From: Candidatus Eiseniibacteriota bacterium
GTDB taxonomy: Bacteria > Eisenbacteria > RBG-16-71-46 > CAIMUX01
Length of the DNA: 64,000 nt
Direction of reading: 5' to 3'
Assembly: GCA_020633975.1 (NCBI GenBank)
Contig: JACKCR010000014.1
Coordinates: 1-64,000 of the forward strand
Translations under genes and position numbers: made by a program
Notes under the pieces: model-generated
Told to the model about the DNA's origin: nothing
Database searches by the model: none
Seen by the model: only the letters and a program-made list of their open reading frames with translations
Shown: piece after piece, positions 35,351-43,935 of the stretch
Numbering within the stretch: the stretch's first letter is position 1
How the letters are laid out: the number at the start of each line of letters is the position of its first letter

Positions 35351-36669
35351 GAGTCGGCCTCATTCTTGGAAGAAGGCCGCCTCTTCGCCTCGCGTACCGT
35401 TTCTAGTCCTGCTTCACGTCCAGCCTCACGTCCAGCCTCTAGTCCTGCCTCGCGTCCTGCCTCTCGTGCTGCCTCACGTCCAGCCTCTAGTCCCGTCTCC
35501 TGTTCCGACTCCAGCCTCTGCGACTCGAGCTCCATCTCGAGCAGCTCGTGGAACACTCGGCCGAGGTCGTCGTTCGACTTCTTGCGTTCGGCGAGAAACT
35601 CGGCGAACAGCTTCTCGGGCGACTGCTGCGTGAGGTTCAGGTCCGTCACTGGCCTCGGTTCGGTGGACGAGCTCTTGATCCGCACATCGACGGCGTGGGG
35701 AAGCAGCTCGCGGACCTCGTCGGCGAGTCCGGGGCGGTACGGTTCGTCGACTTCGACGCGAAGGTAGTCGTCACCGACATCGTCCACCATGGCTTCGAGG
35801 GCGGCGAGAGTTCCGCGCAGAGTTCGTAGCTTCCGGCCGGACTGAAGCGGAACAGATTCCACCTTGGCGGGCGTGGTAGCCGTGGCCTCGACGACCAAGA
35901 CGCCCTTCTCCTGTTCACCTTCTCCGAAGTCGAGCGAGAGGGGAGACCCGGAGTACCACACCGGGCATCCCGCGGGGATCGACTGCGTCCGGTGGAAGTG
36001 TCCCAATGCGGCGTAATGAAGCGTCGAGGGGAAGATCGTCGACGGGACCATGTAGTCGAGCCCTGAGTGCACGCTGCGTTCGCCTCCGCCGATCGCCGCG
36101 CCGACGACGGAGAGGTGTCCGATCAGGATGCGGACGGCATCTTCCTCGAGTGCATCGGCGAGAAGCGACACGATCGTCTGTAGGCGTTCCGTGTAGCTCT
36201 GAGCGTGCTCGAACGCGTCTCGCTCCATGAGATCGGCAGCCTTGACGATGCCACGTTGGGAGAGGAACGGCAGGAACGCGAGGCTCACGATTTCCTTCGT
36301 TCGGAGCGTCAGGTTCCGCACGCCACCCGCATCCGGCCGGCTCAGAGTGGCGCCGACATGCACGCCACATCCGGACTCTAGTAGCGGCTTCACTGCGCGT
36401 AGACGTTGCGGAGAGTCGTGATTCCCCGAGATGAGCACGACTTCGGCGCCAGTCCTCGCGAGTCCGAGCAGTGCTTCGTACACGATCCGTTCGGACGCCG
36501 CGGTCGGCGCGGCGAGATCGAATAGGTCTCCCGCGACGATGACGAGGTCGACCTCACGCTGCTCCGCAATCGACGTGATCTCCTCGAGCACGGCACGGTG
36601 TTCGTCCGCGCGATCTCGCCCTCGAATGGTCCGGCCGACATGCCAATCCGCGGTGTGGAGGATCCGCAT
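35347..36669 (-). CDS. sbcD: SbcD/Mre11-type exonuclease
   Basis: The protein has 440 residues from the ATG at 36669, which shares one base with the herA stop (TGATG). The calcineurin-like metal site is complete: D8-x-H10 (TADWH), D48 (VAGDLFD), N83-H84 (SGNHDS), ILIGHLS and LGHFH. The usual capping domain follows. The C-terminus (~395-430) is a run of four-residue units (GLEA, GREA, AREA) encoded by a 12-bp repeat and predicted to be a charged helix, absent from typical SbcD. It partners SbcC. Confidence 0.95.
   Translation of the reverse strand: MRILHTADWHVGRTIRGRDRADEHRAVLEEITSIAEQREVDLVIVAGDLFDLAAPTAASERIVYEALLGLARTGAEVVLISGNHDSPQRLRAVKPLLESGCGVHVGATLSRPDAGGVRNLTLRTKEIVSLAFLPFLSQRGIVKAADLMERDAFEHAQSYTERLQTIVSLLADALEEDAVRILIGHLSVVGAAIGGGERSVHSGLDYMVPSTIFPSTLHYAALGHFHRTQSIPAGCPVWYSGSPLSLDFGEGEQEKGVLVVEATATTPAKVESVPLQSGRKLRTLRGTLAALEAMVDDVGDDYLRVEVDEPYRPGLADEVRELLPHAVDVRIKSSSTEPRPVTDLNLTQQSPEKLFAEFLAERKKSNDDLGRVFHELLEMELESQRLESEQETGLEAGREAAREAGREAGLEAGREAGREAGLETVREAKRRPSSKNEADS
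35404..35499. repeat. 12-bp tandem repeat in the sbcD 3' end
   Basis: Eight units of 12 bp (consensus near cgtccagcctca on the plus strand) lie in frame and encode GREA / GLEA. The repeat ends about 50 bp before the sbcD stop. Confidence 0.9.
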
Positions 36670-38519
36670 CAGTCCTCGTCCTCGGTGAGTCCTCCGAACG
36701 GATCTGCGGGGACGGAACGTGGCTTGCGCGGGCGTTTCGTGGTCGTTGCGTCGCTGCCGGTCGAGGCACCGTTCGTACCACCGTCGGTGCCGCTCGTCGC
36801 GCCGCCGCTGCGCGCCGAGCTGTCCGAACTCGTCCCGCGGCTCGCTCCGCCCGTCGTCCACCCCGGCGCGGCTTCACTCGCTCGCGTCGCCCACGCCGGG
36901 AAGGGGAACTCCAGTACGAGAGGAATCGGTAGTTCAGGCTGTGCGACGACCATCGTTCCCGGCTTCACGATCGTGGCGCGTTGGCGAAGGATCTGCGGAA
37001 GCCAGCCGTACTCCGGCCGCGTCGCTTCGCTCGAGTCGAGACGTCCGGTCACGCGGATCGCAGAGTTCGCGATGATCCGTCTCTCGACTTCGCTCGCGGT
37101 CTGCTGCGCACCGATCAGGATCATGCCGAGCGACCGGCCGCGTTCCGCGATGTCGAGGAGGATCTCCTTGATCGGGCTCGTGCCCTCGCGTGGCGCGTAC
37201 TTGTTGAGCTCGTCCAAGACGACGAACCACTTCGGATCCGGGCTGCCGCTCTTCTCCTTCTCCTCGAACGCGCGCCTCAGTTCGACGCCGACGACGAACC
37301 GTTGCGCACGATCGTTGAGGTTGTGGAGGTCGATCACGGTGAGCTGCGCGTCGCGTTGGATCCGGTGGCGCTCGGGTCGGTCGACTCGTCCGCGGATGAG
37401 GTGACGCACGTGTGGCTGCGCGCCGTAGAGACGACGGACGAACGCGTTGATCGTTCCGATGCCGATCGCGGTGCCGGCCCACTCGTGGCGGTACATGTCG
37501 TCTTGCACCTTGGCGGCGATGGCGTCGACCAGTTCGTCGAAACTGTGAATGGCCTGACCTTCCAGGACCACGCCGCCATCGTCCCGCGCCTGGAGATCAC
37601 GGAGACGCGCCGCGACGTTGTGGACGATGATCGAGTACTGCCGGTCCGACTCTGCGTCGACGAAGAGGAACTCGAGGAGACCGTCCTTGCAGAAGTCAGC
37701 GATCGTCCAGAAGAACGACGTCACGTTGTCGTGTCGGGTCGCGACATCGGGAACCGCAGACTCCGAGTCACGCCTGGGTGGAGCCCAGAACGAAACGCTG
37801 CCGAACGCCTCGGCCGGCAGGTCGAGCTTCGCGTAGCGTTGACGCTCCTCATCCGAGAGGCGGGAGTTCGGTTGGTCGAGGAAGAGAAGGTCTTCACCTT
37901 TGACGTTGAAGATGAGTGCCTTCGTGTTGAGCGCCTGCTTTCCGAGCGTGCCGGAACGGAAGAGGCTGTACAGAAGGAACGTCGCGTAGGTCGTCTTGGT
38001 CGCGACGCCAGAGACGCCGGAGATGTTGACGTGTGCGCCGCGCGTACCGTCCAGGAACTCCAAGTTGACGAACGCGGGCTCTCCGTCGCGGGTGAGTCCG
38101 ACTGGAACGCGCGCGTCCATCTGATCGAAGAAGAGTGCGTGATCCCGTTCGGCCCCGCGCGCCCGCCGCACGCTCTGTCCGGGCAGCGGTGGGACGAACA
38201 CTTCAGGATCGAACCGGGTCGCCGTGATGCACGCCGCTTCGCTCACCTCCGCCGGGAGGAGTCCCCCTTCGATGAGGAAGACATCGCTGTCGAACCGCGC
38301 CCCTTCGTGCCGCGCCCGCATCTGGGTGACGATCCCGTAAATCGCTACGTCCCTGCCATCTGGGAGGGCACGTTCCAAGGCGACGACGTCGTCGAGCTGC
38401 AGGTACTGGCCCTTTTCGATCGCCGCCCAGAACTCGAGCGGCGTCGCGTCCTGCGTCCCGATGACGCGAGCGGTGGACGGCGACGGCGAGTTGGCGTTTG
38501 GGATGTCAGGAGTCGACAC
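36669..38519 (-). CDS. herA: HerA-type DNA translocase ATPase
   Basis: The protein has 616 residues. An N-terminal HAS-barrel-like domain (~35-115) precedes the ATPase. NISGVSGVATKTTYATFLLY (166-185) is a Walker A of the bacterial HerA type, with GVATKT replacing the canonical GxGKT. WFVVLDELNKYAP (~430) is Walker B. GRSLGMILIGAQQTASEVER and IIANSAIRVTGRLDSSE are typical HerA segments. The C-terminal ~65 residues are Gly/Ser/Thr-rich. HerA hexamers translocate on DNA and drive NurA-mediated resection. It is the first gene of the operon and overlaps sbcD by one base. Confidence 0.9.
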   Translation of the reverse strand: MSTPDIPNANSPSPSTARVIGTQDATPLEFWAAIEKGQYLQLDDVVALERALPDGRDVAIYGIVTQMRARHEGARFDSDVFLIEGGLLPAEVSEAACITATRFDPEVFVPPLPGQSVRRARGAERDHALFFDQMDARVPVGLTRDGEPAFVNLEFLDGTRGAHVNISGVSGVATKTTYATFLLYSLFRSGTLGKQALNTKALIFNVKGEDLLFLDQPNSRLSDEERQRYAKLDLPAEAFGSVSFWAPPRRDSESAVPDVATRHDNVTSFFWTIADFCKDGLLEFLFVDAESDRQYSIIVHNVAARLRDLQARDDGGVVLEGQAIHSFDELVDAIAAKVQDDMYRHEWAGTAIGIGTINAFVRRLYGAQPHVRHLIRGRVDRPERHRIQRDAQLTVIDLHNLNDRAQRFVVGVELRRAFEEKEKSGSPDPKWFVVLDELNKYAPREGTSPIKEILLDIAERGRSLGMILIGAQQTASEVERRIIANSAIRVTGRLDSSEATRPEYGWLPQILRQRATIVKPGTMVVAQPELPIPLVLEFPFPAWATRASEAAPGWTTGGASRGTSSDSSARSGGATSGTDGGTNGASTGSDATTTKRPRKPRSVPADPFGGLTEDED

Positions 38520-38681
38520 GGAGCCTCCGGCGGCAGGGATCGGTCACGGCTGCGGAGGGGAGTGTAGCGGGGGCGGGGCGAGCGGTCACGTCCGCGCTTG
38601 GCGGAGTCTACCAGTCACGACCTGGCTCGGGTGATGAGTCCTCGTCTGTCCCTCGATCGACGCACGGCCCAGCGAAGCGTG

Positions 38682-39590
38682 TCACTCCCGAACGGCTGAC
38701 CATTCCGCGAGGAATCCTCGGCCAAGCGAATGCGTACGTCCCTCGAGCCGGCCGGCCACGACCTTGCCGGACGTGTGGTAGGTTCCGGATCCGTCTTCGG
38801 TCGTGAAAGCGAAGGAGACGTAGCCCCAGTCGAGGTTCACCTCGAAGTTCTGCACGGGCGTGCCGTAGAACTCTCCGGACAGAGTCCCGCCTTCCGCATC
38901 CTCTCGGACGACGAAGCTCTGGAAGTAGTCGTCCGCACCCGGCGTGGGGCGAAGGTCTACCTTCCAGTTGCCGAGCAGCTGCTCGACCGACGGGACGACG
39001 CGTGTCACCTCGAATCCGTTGCGAAAGGCCCACTCCGCATCCGGCGCCCCCTGAAGTCTCACCTCCTTGGTCGAGGTGAACGAGTCCCCGCTCAAGGTCC
39101 GCGTGATCCGAAGGTCTGCGGGTCGGCCGTCGTCCTGACCGGAGCCGGTGAGTACGACTTGCCAACCAGACGGTGTCTTGTCGAACGAAGCGATGACGAG
39201 ACGTTCCTCGTCGAACTCTCCATCCGCAACCGACAGCGCGATCCACTCGGAGCCATCGGCCGACAGCGTGGACATGTCGAGGTTCCGGATGATGCGACCC
39301 GGATCCGTGAACTGGATGTCGGAGTGGAGGACGCCCCCGACCTTTTCGACGGTGTTGGACATCGCAAGCGGGATCGAGACGCGGCGATCGGATTGGTAGT
39401 CGCGGTAGGTCAGAGTGCCTTGCCATTCACCGGCGAGGTCCGACAGGAACGCCGAGGATGGAGTGCCTGCGTCTCTACTCTGCGCCGCGCCGGTGAGTGC
39501 CGTAGAGGCGAGCAGAAGAGCGACAAAGGGAGCGGCCATCAATAGGTGCGGCATGGCGATGGCGGTACGGATGGCTCTGACGAACATCAT
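38682..39590 (-). CDS. Secreted protein of unknown function
   Basis: The protein has 302 residues with a strong site (GGAGGAAACC) and a signal peptide (LLMAAPFVALLLASTALTGA). The mature part reads as two beta-rich repeats of lipocalin-like character: LAGEWQGTLTYRDYQSDRRV opens one and LLGNWKVDLRPTPGADDYFQ the second. GTYHTSGKVVAGRLEGRTHS closes it. No catalytic motif is visible. It lies just upstream of herA on the same strand (162 bp gap) and diverges from the graspetide cluster. Confidence 0.7.
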   Translation of the reverse strand: MMFVRAIRTAIAMPHLLMAAPFVALLLASTALTGAAQSRDAGTPSSAFLSDLAGEWQGTLTYRDYQSDRRVSIPLAMSNTVEKVGGVLHSDIQFTDPGRIIRNLDMSTLSADGSEWIALSVADGEFDEERLVIASFDKTPSGWQVVLTGSGQDDGRPADLRITRTLSGDSFTSTKEVRLQGAPDAEWAFRNGFEVTRVVPSVEQLLGNWKVDLRPTPGADDYFQSFVVREDAEGGTLSGEFYGTPVQNFEVNLDWGYVSFAFTTEDGSGTYHTSGKVVAGRLEGRTHSLGRGFLAEWSAVRE

Positions 39591-39887
39591 GGTTTCCTCC
39601 GGCGATCGGCACGGGACCGACTTCGGTTCCGGCCCGCTTGGAGTGTACTTCGTCCGCTAGACGCGCGAGGATGCAGAGCATCTCTCGAACGCCGTCCGTG
39701 GAATCGCGGCCAAGCGCCCGAATGCGTCTCGGATCTCGTCGGAAGGGGCGTCCCGTCCCCGTTTCTTGCTCCGGGGTCGCATCATTTGGGCCACATCAAC
39801 CGCCGCGTACCGCACCGCCGAGTACCGCGTGGTACCCTCTCCACCACCGGACCTGGTTGAGAGATCCGGTGCCCGTGAGGGATGTCG
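39591..39887. other. Divergent intergenic region before the graspetide cluster
   Basis: No gene is apparent. A possible terminator-like hairpin, GGGG-cgtcccgt-CCCC followed by GTTTCTT, lies near 39747-39770. Small palindromes (GTACC-gcgt-GGTAC near 39824, CCGGA...TCCGG near 39847) lie closer to the HlyD-like gene and could be control sites. Confidence 0.35.
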
Positions 39888-41102
39888 ATGGCTACACCGT
39901 TCTTCTCTTCCTTGCGCTCCATCGAATCCGACGACTCCCGCCACTGGATCGGCTGGGTGGGTCTCGCCGTGGCGCTCGCTTCGGCCTGGTGCGTTTGGGC
40001 TGTGCTCGCGCACGTCGCGCTCTATGAGTCGACGAGTGAAGCTCGGATCGAGGTGGCATCTCCAGTACACGAGATCACGTCTGCGGTGAGCGATCAGATC
40101 CGTTCCGTGCATGTCGCGGTTGGTGACTCTGTCGCGCCGGGGCAGTTGCTCATCGAACTCGATCGCACGATCCAGGAATACGAACGCGAGGAACGACGCG
40201 CGGAGCTCGAAGCGCTCGAGCGGCAGCTCACCGGCGTCGCGGACGAAGGGCAGGCGATCGCGACGGCTCTACAAGCCGCACGGCGGGCAGAGACCGCAGC
40301 GTTGGCCGAAGCGAGAGCGCAGCTTCGCGAGGCGAACGCCGCTGCGGAGCGTGGGCGAGAGGACCTCGCGCGCGCCAAGACGCGCGTCGAACAGGGACGG
40401 GCCACTAGAGACGAGCTGGAGGAAGCGGAGCGAGTGGCGGCGGAACTAGAGGCTGCCCTCGCTGTGCGGTCCCTCACCGTGGAGCGTCTCGAGCGCGAGG
40501 GCGGGAGTCGCCGGGCGGATCGGATGGCGGAAGCAGCCGGTCTCGAGACGCAGCGTGCGGAGCTCGAGAGCCGGGTCGACGTCGCGCGGAGTGCGCTTGC
40601 GAGGATCGACGCAGAGCTGGAGAGGAGACGGATCGTCGCCTCGGTGGCAGGACGGATCACCGATCTCGATACGCTCGTCCCAGGATCCTGGATCGAAGCA
40701 GGAGCCTCCGTCGGAAGGATAGTGCCGAGCGGGCCTCTTCACGTCGTTGCGGAGTTTCCGGAGACGGCGGCGATCCGCGTCGCGGAAGGACAGATGTCGC
40801 GCGTCTACGTGACCGGACGTCGGCCGGAGGGCGATGAGACGCTCGTTGCCCAGGTGTCGCGTGTCGGTACCGGGGCGCCCCGATTCGGAGCCGCGGCATC
40901 GCCAGCCGGAACGGCGGCGGTGCGATCCGGCACCGGCCCCACGACTGGCCGCGTACGAGTCGAGCTGTCACTCCCGGGCGAAGTCGCGTCTCGACTTCAC
41001 CATGGTCTCCCCGTGTCCGTCGAGGTGGAGGTCGAACGCGTTCGTCCACTCGACCTGCTTCTTCGCGTGGTCGGTCGCGCGGCGCGAACGAGACGGGCCT
41101 AG
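39888..41102 (+). CDS. HlyD-like membrane fusion protein of the graspetide cluster
   Basis: The protein has 404 residues. The ATG at 39888 has GAGGG six bases upstream; an ATG at 39882 is too close to it. One N-terminal membrane helix (WVGLAVALASAWCVWAVLAH) is followed by a biotinyl-lipoyl half-motif (QIRSVHVAVGDSVAPGQLLI), a long alpha-helical hairpin (~95-250) and a second half-motif (RIVASVAGRITDL). It links inner-membrane exporters to the outer membrane. The stop is 4 nt before the next start. A Gly/Ala/Thr-rich stretch (~325-350) is low complexity. Confidence 0.9.
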   Translation: MATPFFSSLRSIESDDSRHWIGWVGLAVALASAWCVWAVLAHVALYESTSEARIEVASPVHEITSAVSDQIRSVHVAVGDSVAPGQLLIELDRTIQEYEREERRAELEALERQLTGVADEGQAIATALQAARRAETAALAEARAQLREANAAAERGREDLARAKTRVEQGRATRDELEEAERVAAELEAALAVRSLTVERLEREGGSRRADRMAEAAGLETQRAELESRVDVARSALARIDAELERRRIVASVAGRITDLDTLVPGSWIEAGASVGRIVPSGPLHVVAEFPETAAIRVAEGQMSRVYVTGRRPEGDETLVAQVSRVGTGAPRFGAAASPAGTAAVRSGTGPTTGRVRVELSLPGEVASRLHHGLPVSVEVEVERVRPLDLLLRVVGRAARTRRA

Positions 41103-41106
41103 CGAC

Positions 41107-43935
41107 ATGGCGCGCTGGTTCCGTCGTCCCATTCTCGTACCGGAGCGCGTGCAGACGTCACCGGTCGACTGCGGTCCGGTAGCGCTCCACACTCTCCTGA
41201 CGGGCCACGGAATCTCTCTCAGCTACGGTCGTCTCCGCGAGCTCTGTCAGACGGACCTCGACGGAACCTCGATCGACACGATGGAAGACATCGCGAGGAC
41301 GTTCGGCCTTCCGGTCGAGCAAGCCGTCGTGCCGATCGATCATCTGTTGCGCGAGCCCACGCGGTCCTTTCCTTCGATCGTCGTGACACGACAGGCAAGT
41401 GGCGCGTCGCACTTCGTCGTCCTCTGGAGTCGGCGGGGGAACTGGCTCCAGATCATGGATCCGGCGACGGGACGGCGCTGGGTGAGAGCACGGCGGTTTC
41501 TCGACACGGTCTATCCGTTCACGATGGTCGTAGAGCCTTCTGACTGGCGATCCGAGTGGGCGGAGACGGACGAGTTCCTTCTCTGCCTCCGGGAGCGACT
41601 CGACGAACTCGGCGTTCCTGGCGAGCGTTCGATCCGGTGGATCGACGCATCTCTCGGCGCGGAGTCGTGGACTCCGCTCGCCGCGCTCGACGCCGCTATC
41701 CGCATGGCGGCCGGACTCGTCGGACCAGGAAGACTCTCACGAGGCTCGGAAGCTGCCGAGCTGATCGAAGGCTACTGGGAAGGAAGCCGGGGGCCTGGCG
41801 AGAGGGGAGACGCCGGCGAGAGGTTCCGAGACTCTGATGTGGGCATCCGAGCTGCCCGCGATGGCACGCAAGCAGTGCTGACCGTACCTCCCGCCTTCTG
41901 GCCCGTGTTCCCGGAGCCACACGGTCTAAGGATCCGAGGTGCGGTTCTGCTTCGGCTCGAGTCGGAGTCGGAGTACATCGCGTTCGCTTCTCCGACTGAC
42001 TCCGTCGCCACCTCCACATCACCTTCGTCGCCCGCGCCCGACGACACCGGCGCTCCGACTCTCGTCCAAAGTCTTCGCGAGACGGCGCAATCCCCGCTTC
42101 GTCATCTCGCGCGCGAACTGCGCCGCGAGGGTGCGTTCGTCTACCTCTGCGTTCTCTTCGCATCGTTCGGTGCAGCGGCGACCGTGCTCGTGGAGGCGCT
42201 GCTCTTTCGAGGACTACTCGGCGCTGGCGAAGTGCTCGGACCGAACCAGAGGTTCGGCTTGGTGGGTGTCGTCGGCATCGTCCTGGTCGTCGGTCTCTTG
42301 TTCGAGGTCCCGCTCCAACACGGCCTGGCTGCGATCGGACGACATCTGGAAGGGCGTGTTCGTGTGCTCCTCCAGCAGAAGATCCCCCGCCTCCACGACC
42401 GCTACTTCCGAAGCCGTCCCACGTCGGACATGGCCGAACGGAGCCACAGCATCCGGCTCCTGCGTGAGCTTCCCGTTCTCACGGGACAGCTCTTCCGCAC
42501 TCTGCTCCGTTTCGTTCTCACGACTCTGGGACTCATCTGGCTCGATCCGGCGCGCACACCGCTCATTCTCGCCGTGTTCCTCCTTTCGCTGCTCGTGCCT
42601 CTCTTCGGACGCCGCGCCCTCTCCGAGAGTGAGCTGCGGGTGCGCAATCATCTCGGTGCGTTGGGTCGCTTCTACCTCGACGCACTCCTCGGCATCGTCC
42701 CGATCCGGCTCCACGGGGCGGAGGAGTCGGTTCGCTCCGAGCACGAGTCACTACTCACCGAGTGGCTACGCGCGGGACTCTCGTTCCATCGGGCCGCCGT
42801 CTGGACGAAGTCCGTGCAGATGATCCTCGCGTTCGTCCTCGTCTTCGCGCTGGTGTCGATTCATGCGGCGTCGCACGCGGAGATCGGCCTGTCTCTCCTG
42901 TTCGTGTACTGGGCGGTGAGCTTGCCTGCGCTGGGAGAAGAGGCCGCGCAGGTGTTCATCGAGTATCCGATCCATCGGAACATCCTCCTCCGGGTGCTGG
43001 AGCCATTGGGGGCGCCGGAAGAGGTGGGTCTGCAGGACGAAGTCGCACCCCGCACGCACTCCTCCCCGGTCGCGATCCGGATGGAACGCGTATCTGCCGG
43101 TGCGGGTGGGCATGACGTTCTGAACGAGATCGATCTCGACATCGCTCCGGGTGAGCACGTGGCGATCGTCGGTCGATCGGGTTCCGGGAAGTCGACGTTG
43201 GTCGGACTCCTGCTCGGCTTCTTCCAGCCATCGGAGGGACGGGTTCTCGTGGACGGCCGGTCCCTCGTCGGACCTAGTCTCGCCGCGCTTCGAGGTAAGA
43301 CGGCTTGGGTCGATCCGTCGGTGCAGTTGTGGAATCGGTCCGTGCTCGAGAACCTGCGCTACGGCAACGGGGACGTCGCCGACGCGGACCTCGAGGCGAC
43401 GTTCCACACCGCACGGCTCGATGCGTTGCTCGAGCAGCTTCCGGAAGGGAGTGCGACTCGGCTCGGCGAGAGTGGTTCGCTCGTCTCGGGTGGCGAAGGC
43501 CAGCGAGTCCGTTTGGGACGAGCGCTCCTCCGTTCTGGCGTCGGACTCGTTCTCCTCGACGAAGCGTTTCGTGGGCTGCCCAGTGACGTGCGGCACGAAC
43601 TACTCGGGTCGGTACGGTCCCATTGGTCCACGGCTACGCTGCTCCACGTCACCCACGACCTGGACGATCTGGACTCCTTCGACAAGCTCATCGTGCTCGA
43701 CGAGGGCCGAGTCGTGTTCGTCGGTCCGCCGCGCTTCGCCGTGGAGTGCCCCGAGTTCGTGACGCTTCGCTCCGGCCACCGAGAGCTTCGTCGCTTTCTC
43801 GAGCGAGAGAGCGGTTGGCAGCGTTGGCACATCGAGGCCGGACGGCTGCTGACTCGTGTTCCCACCGGTCCGGAACGAGGCCGGCGCGGAGTCCGTGGTC
43901 CGTTGTTCGGGAGAGAACCAGGGGGGAGCGCATGA
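41107..43935 (+). CDS. Peptidase-containing ABC transporter (C39), graspetide leader cleavage and export
   Basis: The protein has 942 residues. The C39 peptidase domain at the N-terminus has a complete triad: C22 (SPVDCGPVAL), H102 (GASHFVVLW) and D118 (MDPATG). A ~200-residue spacer precedes the membrane domain (~335-640, with several hydrophobic helices). The nucleotide-binding domain has GRSGSGKST (~686), signature VSGGEGQ (~792), Walker B LVLLDEAF (~815) and an H-loop (HVTHD). Such transporters cut leader peptides after a Gly-Gly, Gly-Ala or Ala-Gly pair and export the core. Its place beside a graspetide precursor fits that job. It overlaps the next gene by 4 nt (ATGA). Confidence 0.93.
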   Translation: MARWFRRPILVPERVQTSPVDCGPVALHTLLTGHGISLSYGRLRELCQTDLDGTSIDTMEDIARTFGLPVEQAVVPIDHLLREPTRSFPSIVVTRQASGASHFVVLWSRRGNWLQIMDPATGRRWVRARRFLDTVYPFTMVVEPSDWRSEWAETDEFLLCLRERLDELGVPGERSIRWIDASLGAESWTPLAALDAAIRMAAGLVGPGRLSRGSEAAELIEGYWEGSRGPGERGDAGERFRDSDVGIRAARDGTQAVLTVPPAFWPVFPEPHGLRIRGAVLLRLESESEYIAFASPTDSVATSTSPSSPAPDDTGAPTLVQSLRETAQSPLRHLARELRREGAFVYLCVLFASFGAAATVLVEALLFRGLLGAGEVLGPNQRFGLVGVVGIVLVVGLLFEVPLQHGLAAIGRHLEGRVRVLLQQKIPRLHDRYFRSRPTSDMAERSHSIRLLRELPVLTGQLFRTLLRFVLTTLGLIWLDPARTPLILAVFLLSLLVPLFGRRALSESELRVRNHLGALGRFYLDALLGIVPIRLHGAEESVRSEHESLLTEWLRAGLSFHRAAVWTKSVQMILAFVLVFALVSIHAASHAEIGLSLLFVYWAVSLPALGEEAAQVFIEYPIHRNILLRVLEPLGAPEEVGLQDEVAPRTHSSPVAIRMERVSAGAGGHDVLNEIDLDIAPGEHVAIVGRSGSGKSTLVGLLLGFFQPSEGRVLVDGRSLVGPSLAALRGKTAWVDPSVQLWNRSVLENLRYGNGDVADADLEATFHTARLDALLEQLPEGSATRLGESGSLVSGGEGQRVRLGRALLRSGVGLVLLDEAFRGLPSDVRHELLGSVRSHWSTATLLHVTHDLDDLDSFDKLIVLDEGRVVFVGPPRFAVECPEFVTLRSGHRELRRFLERESGWQRWHIEAGRLLTRVPTGPERGRRGVRGPLFGREPGGSA

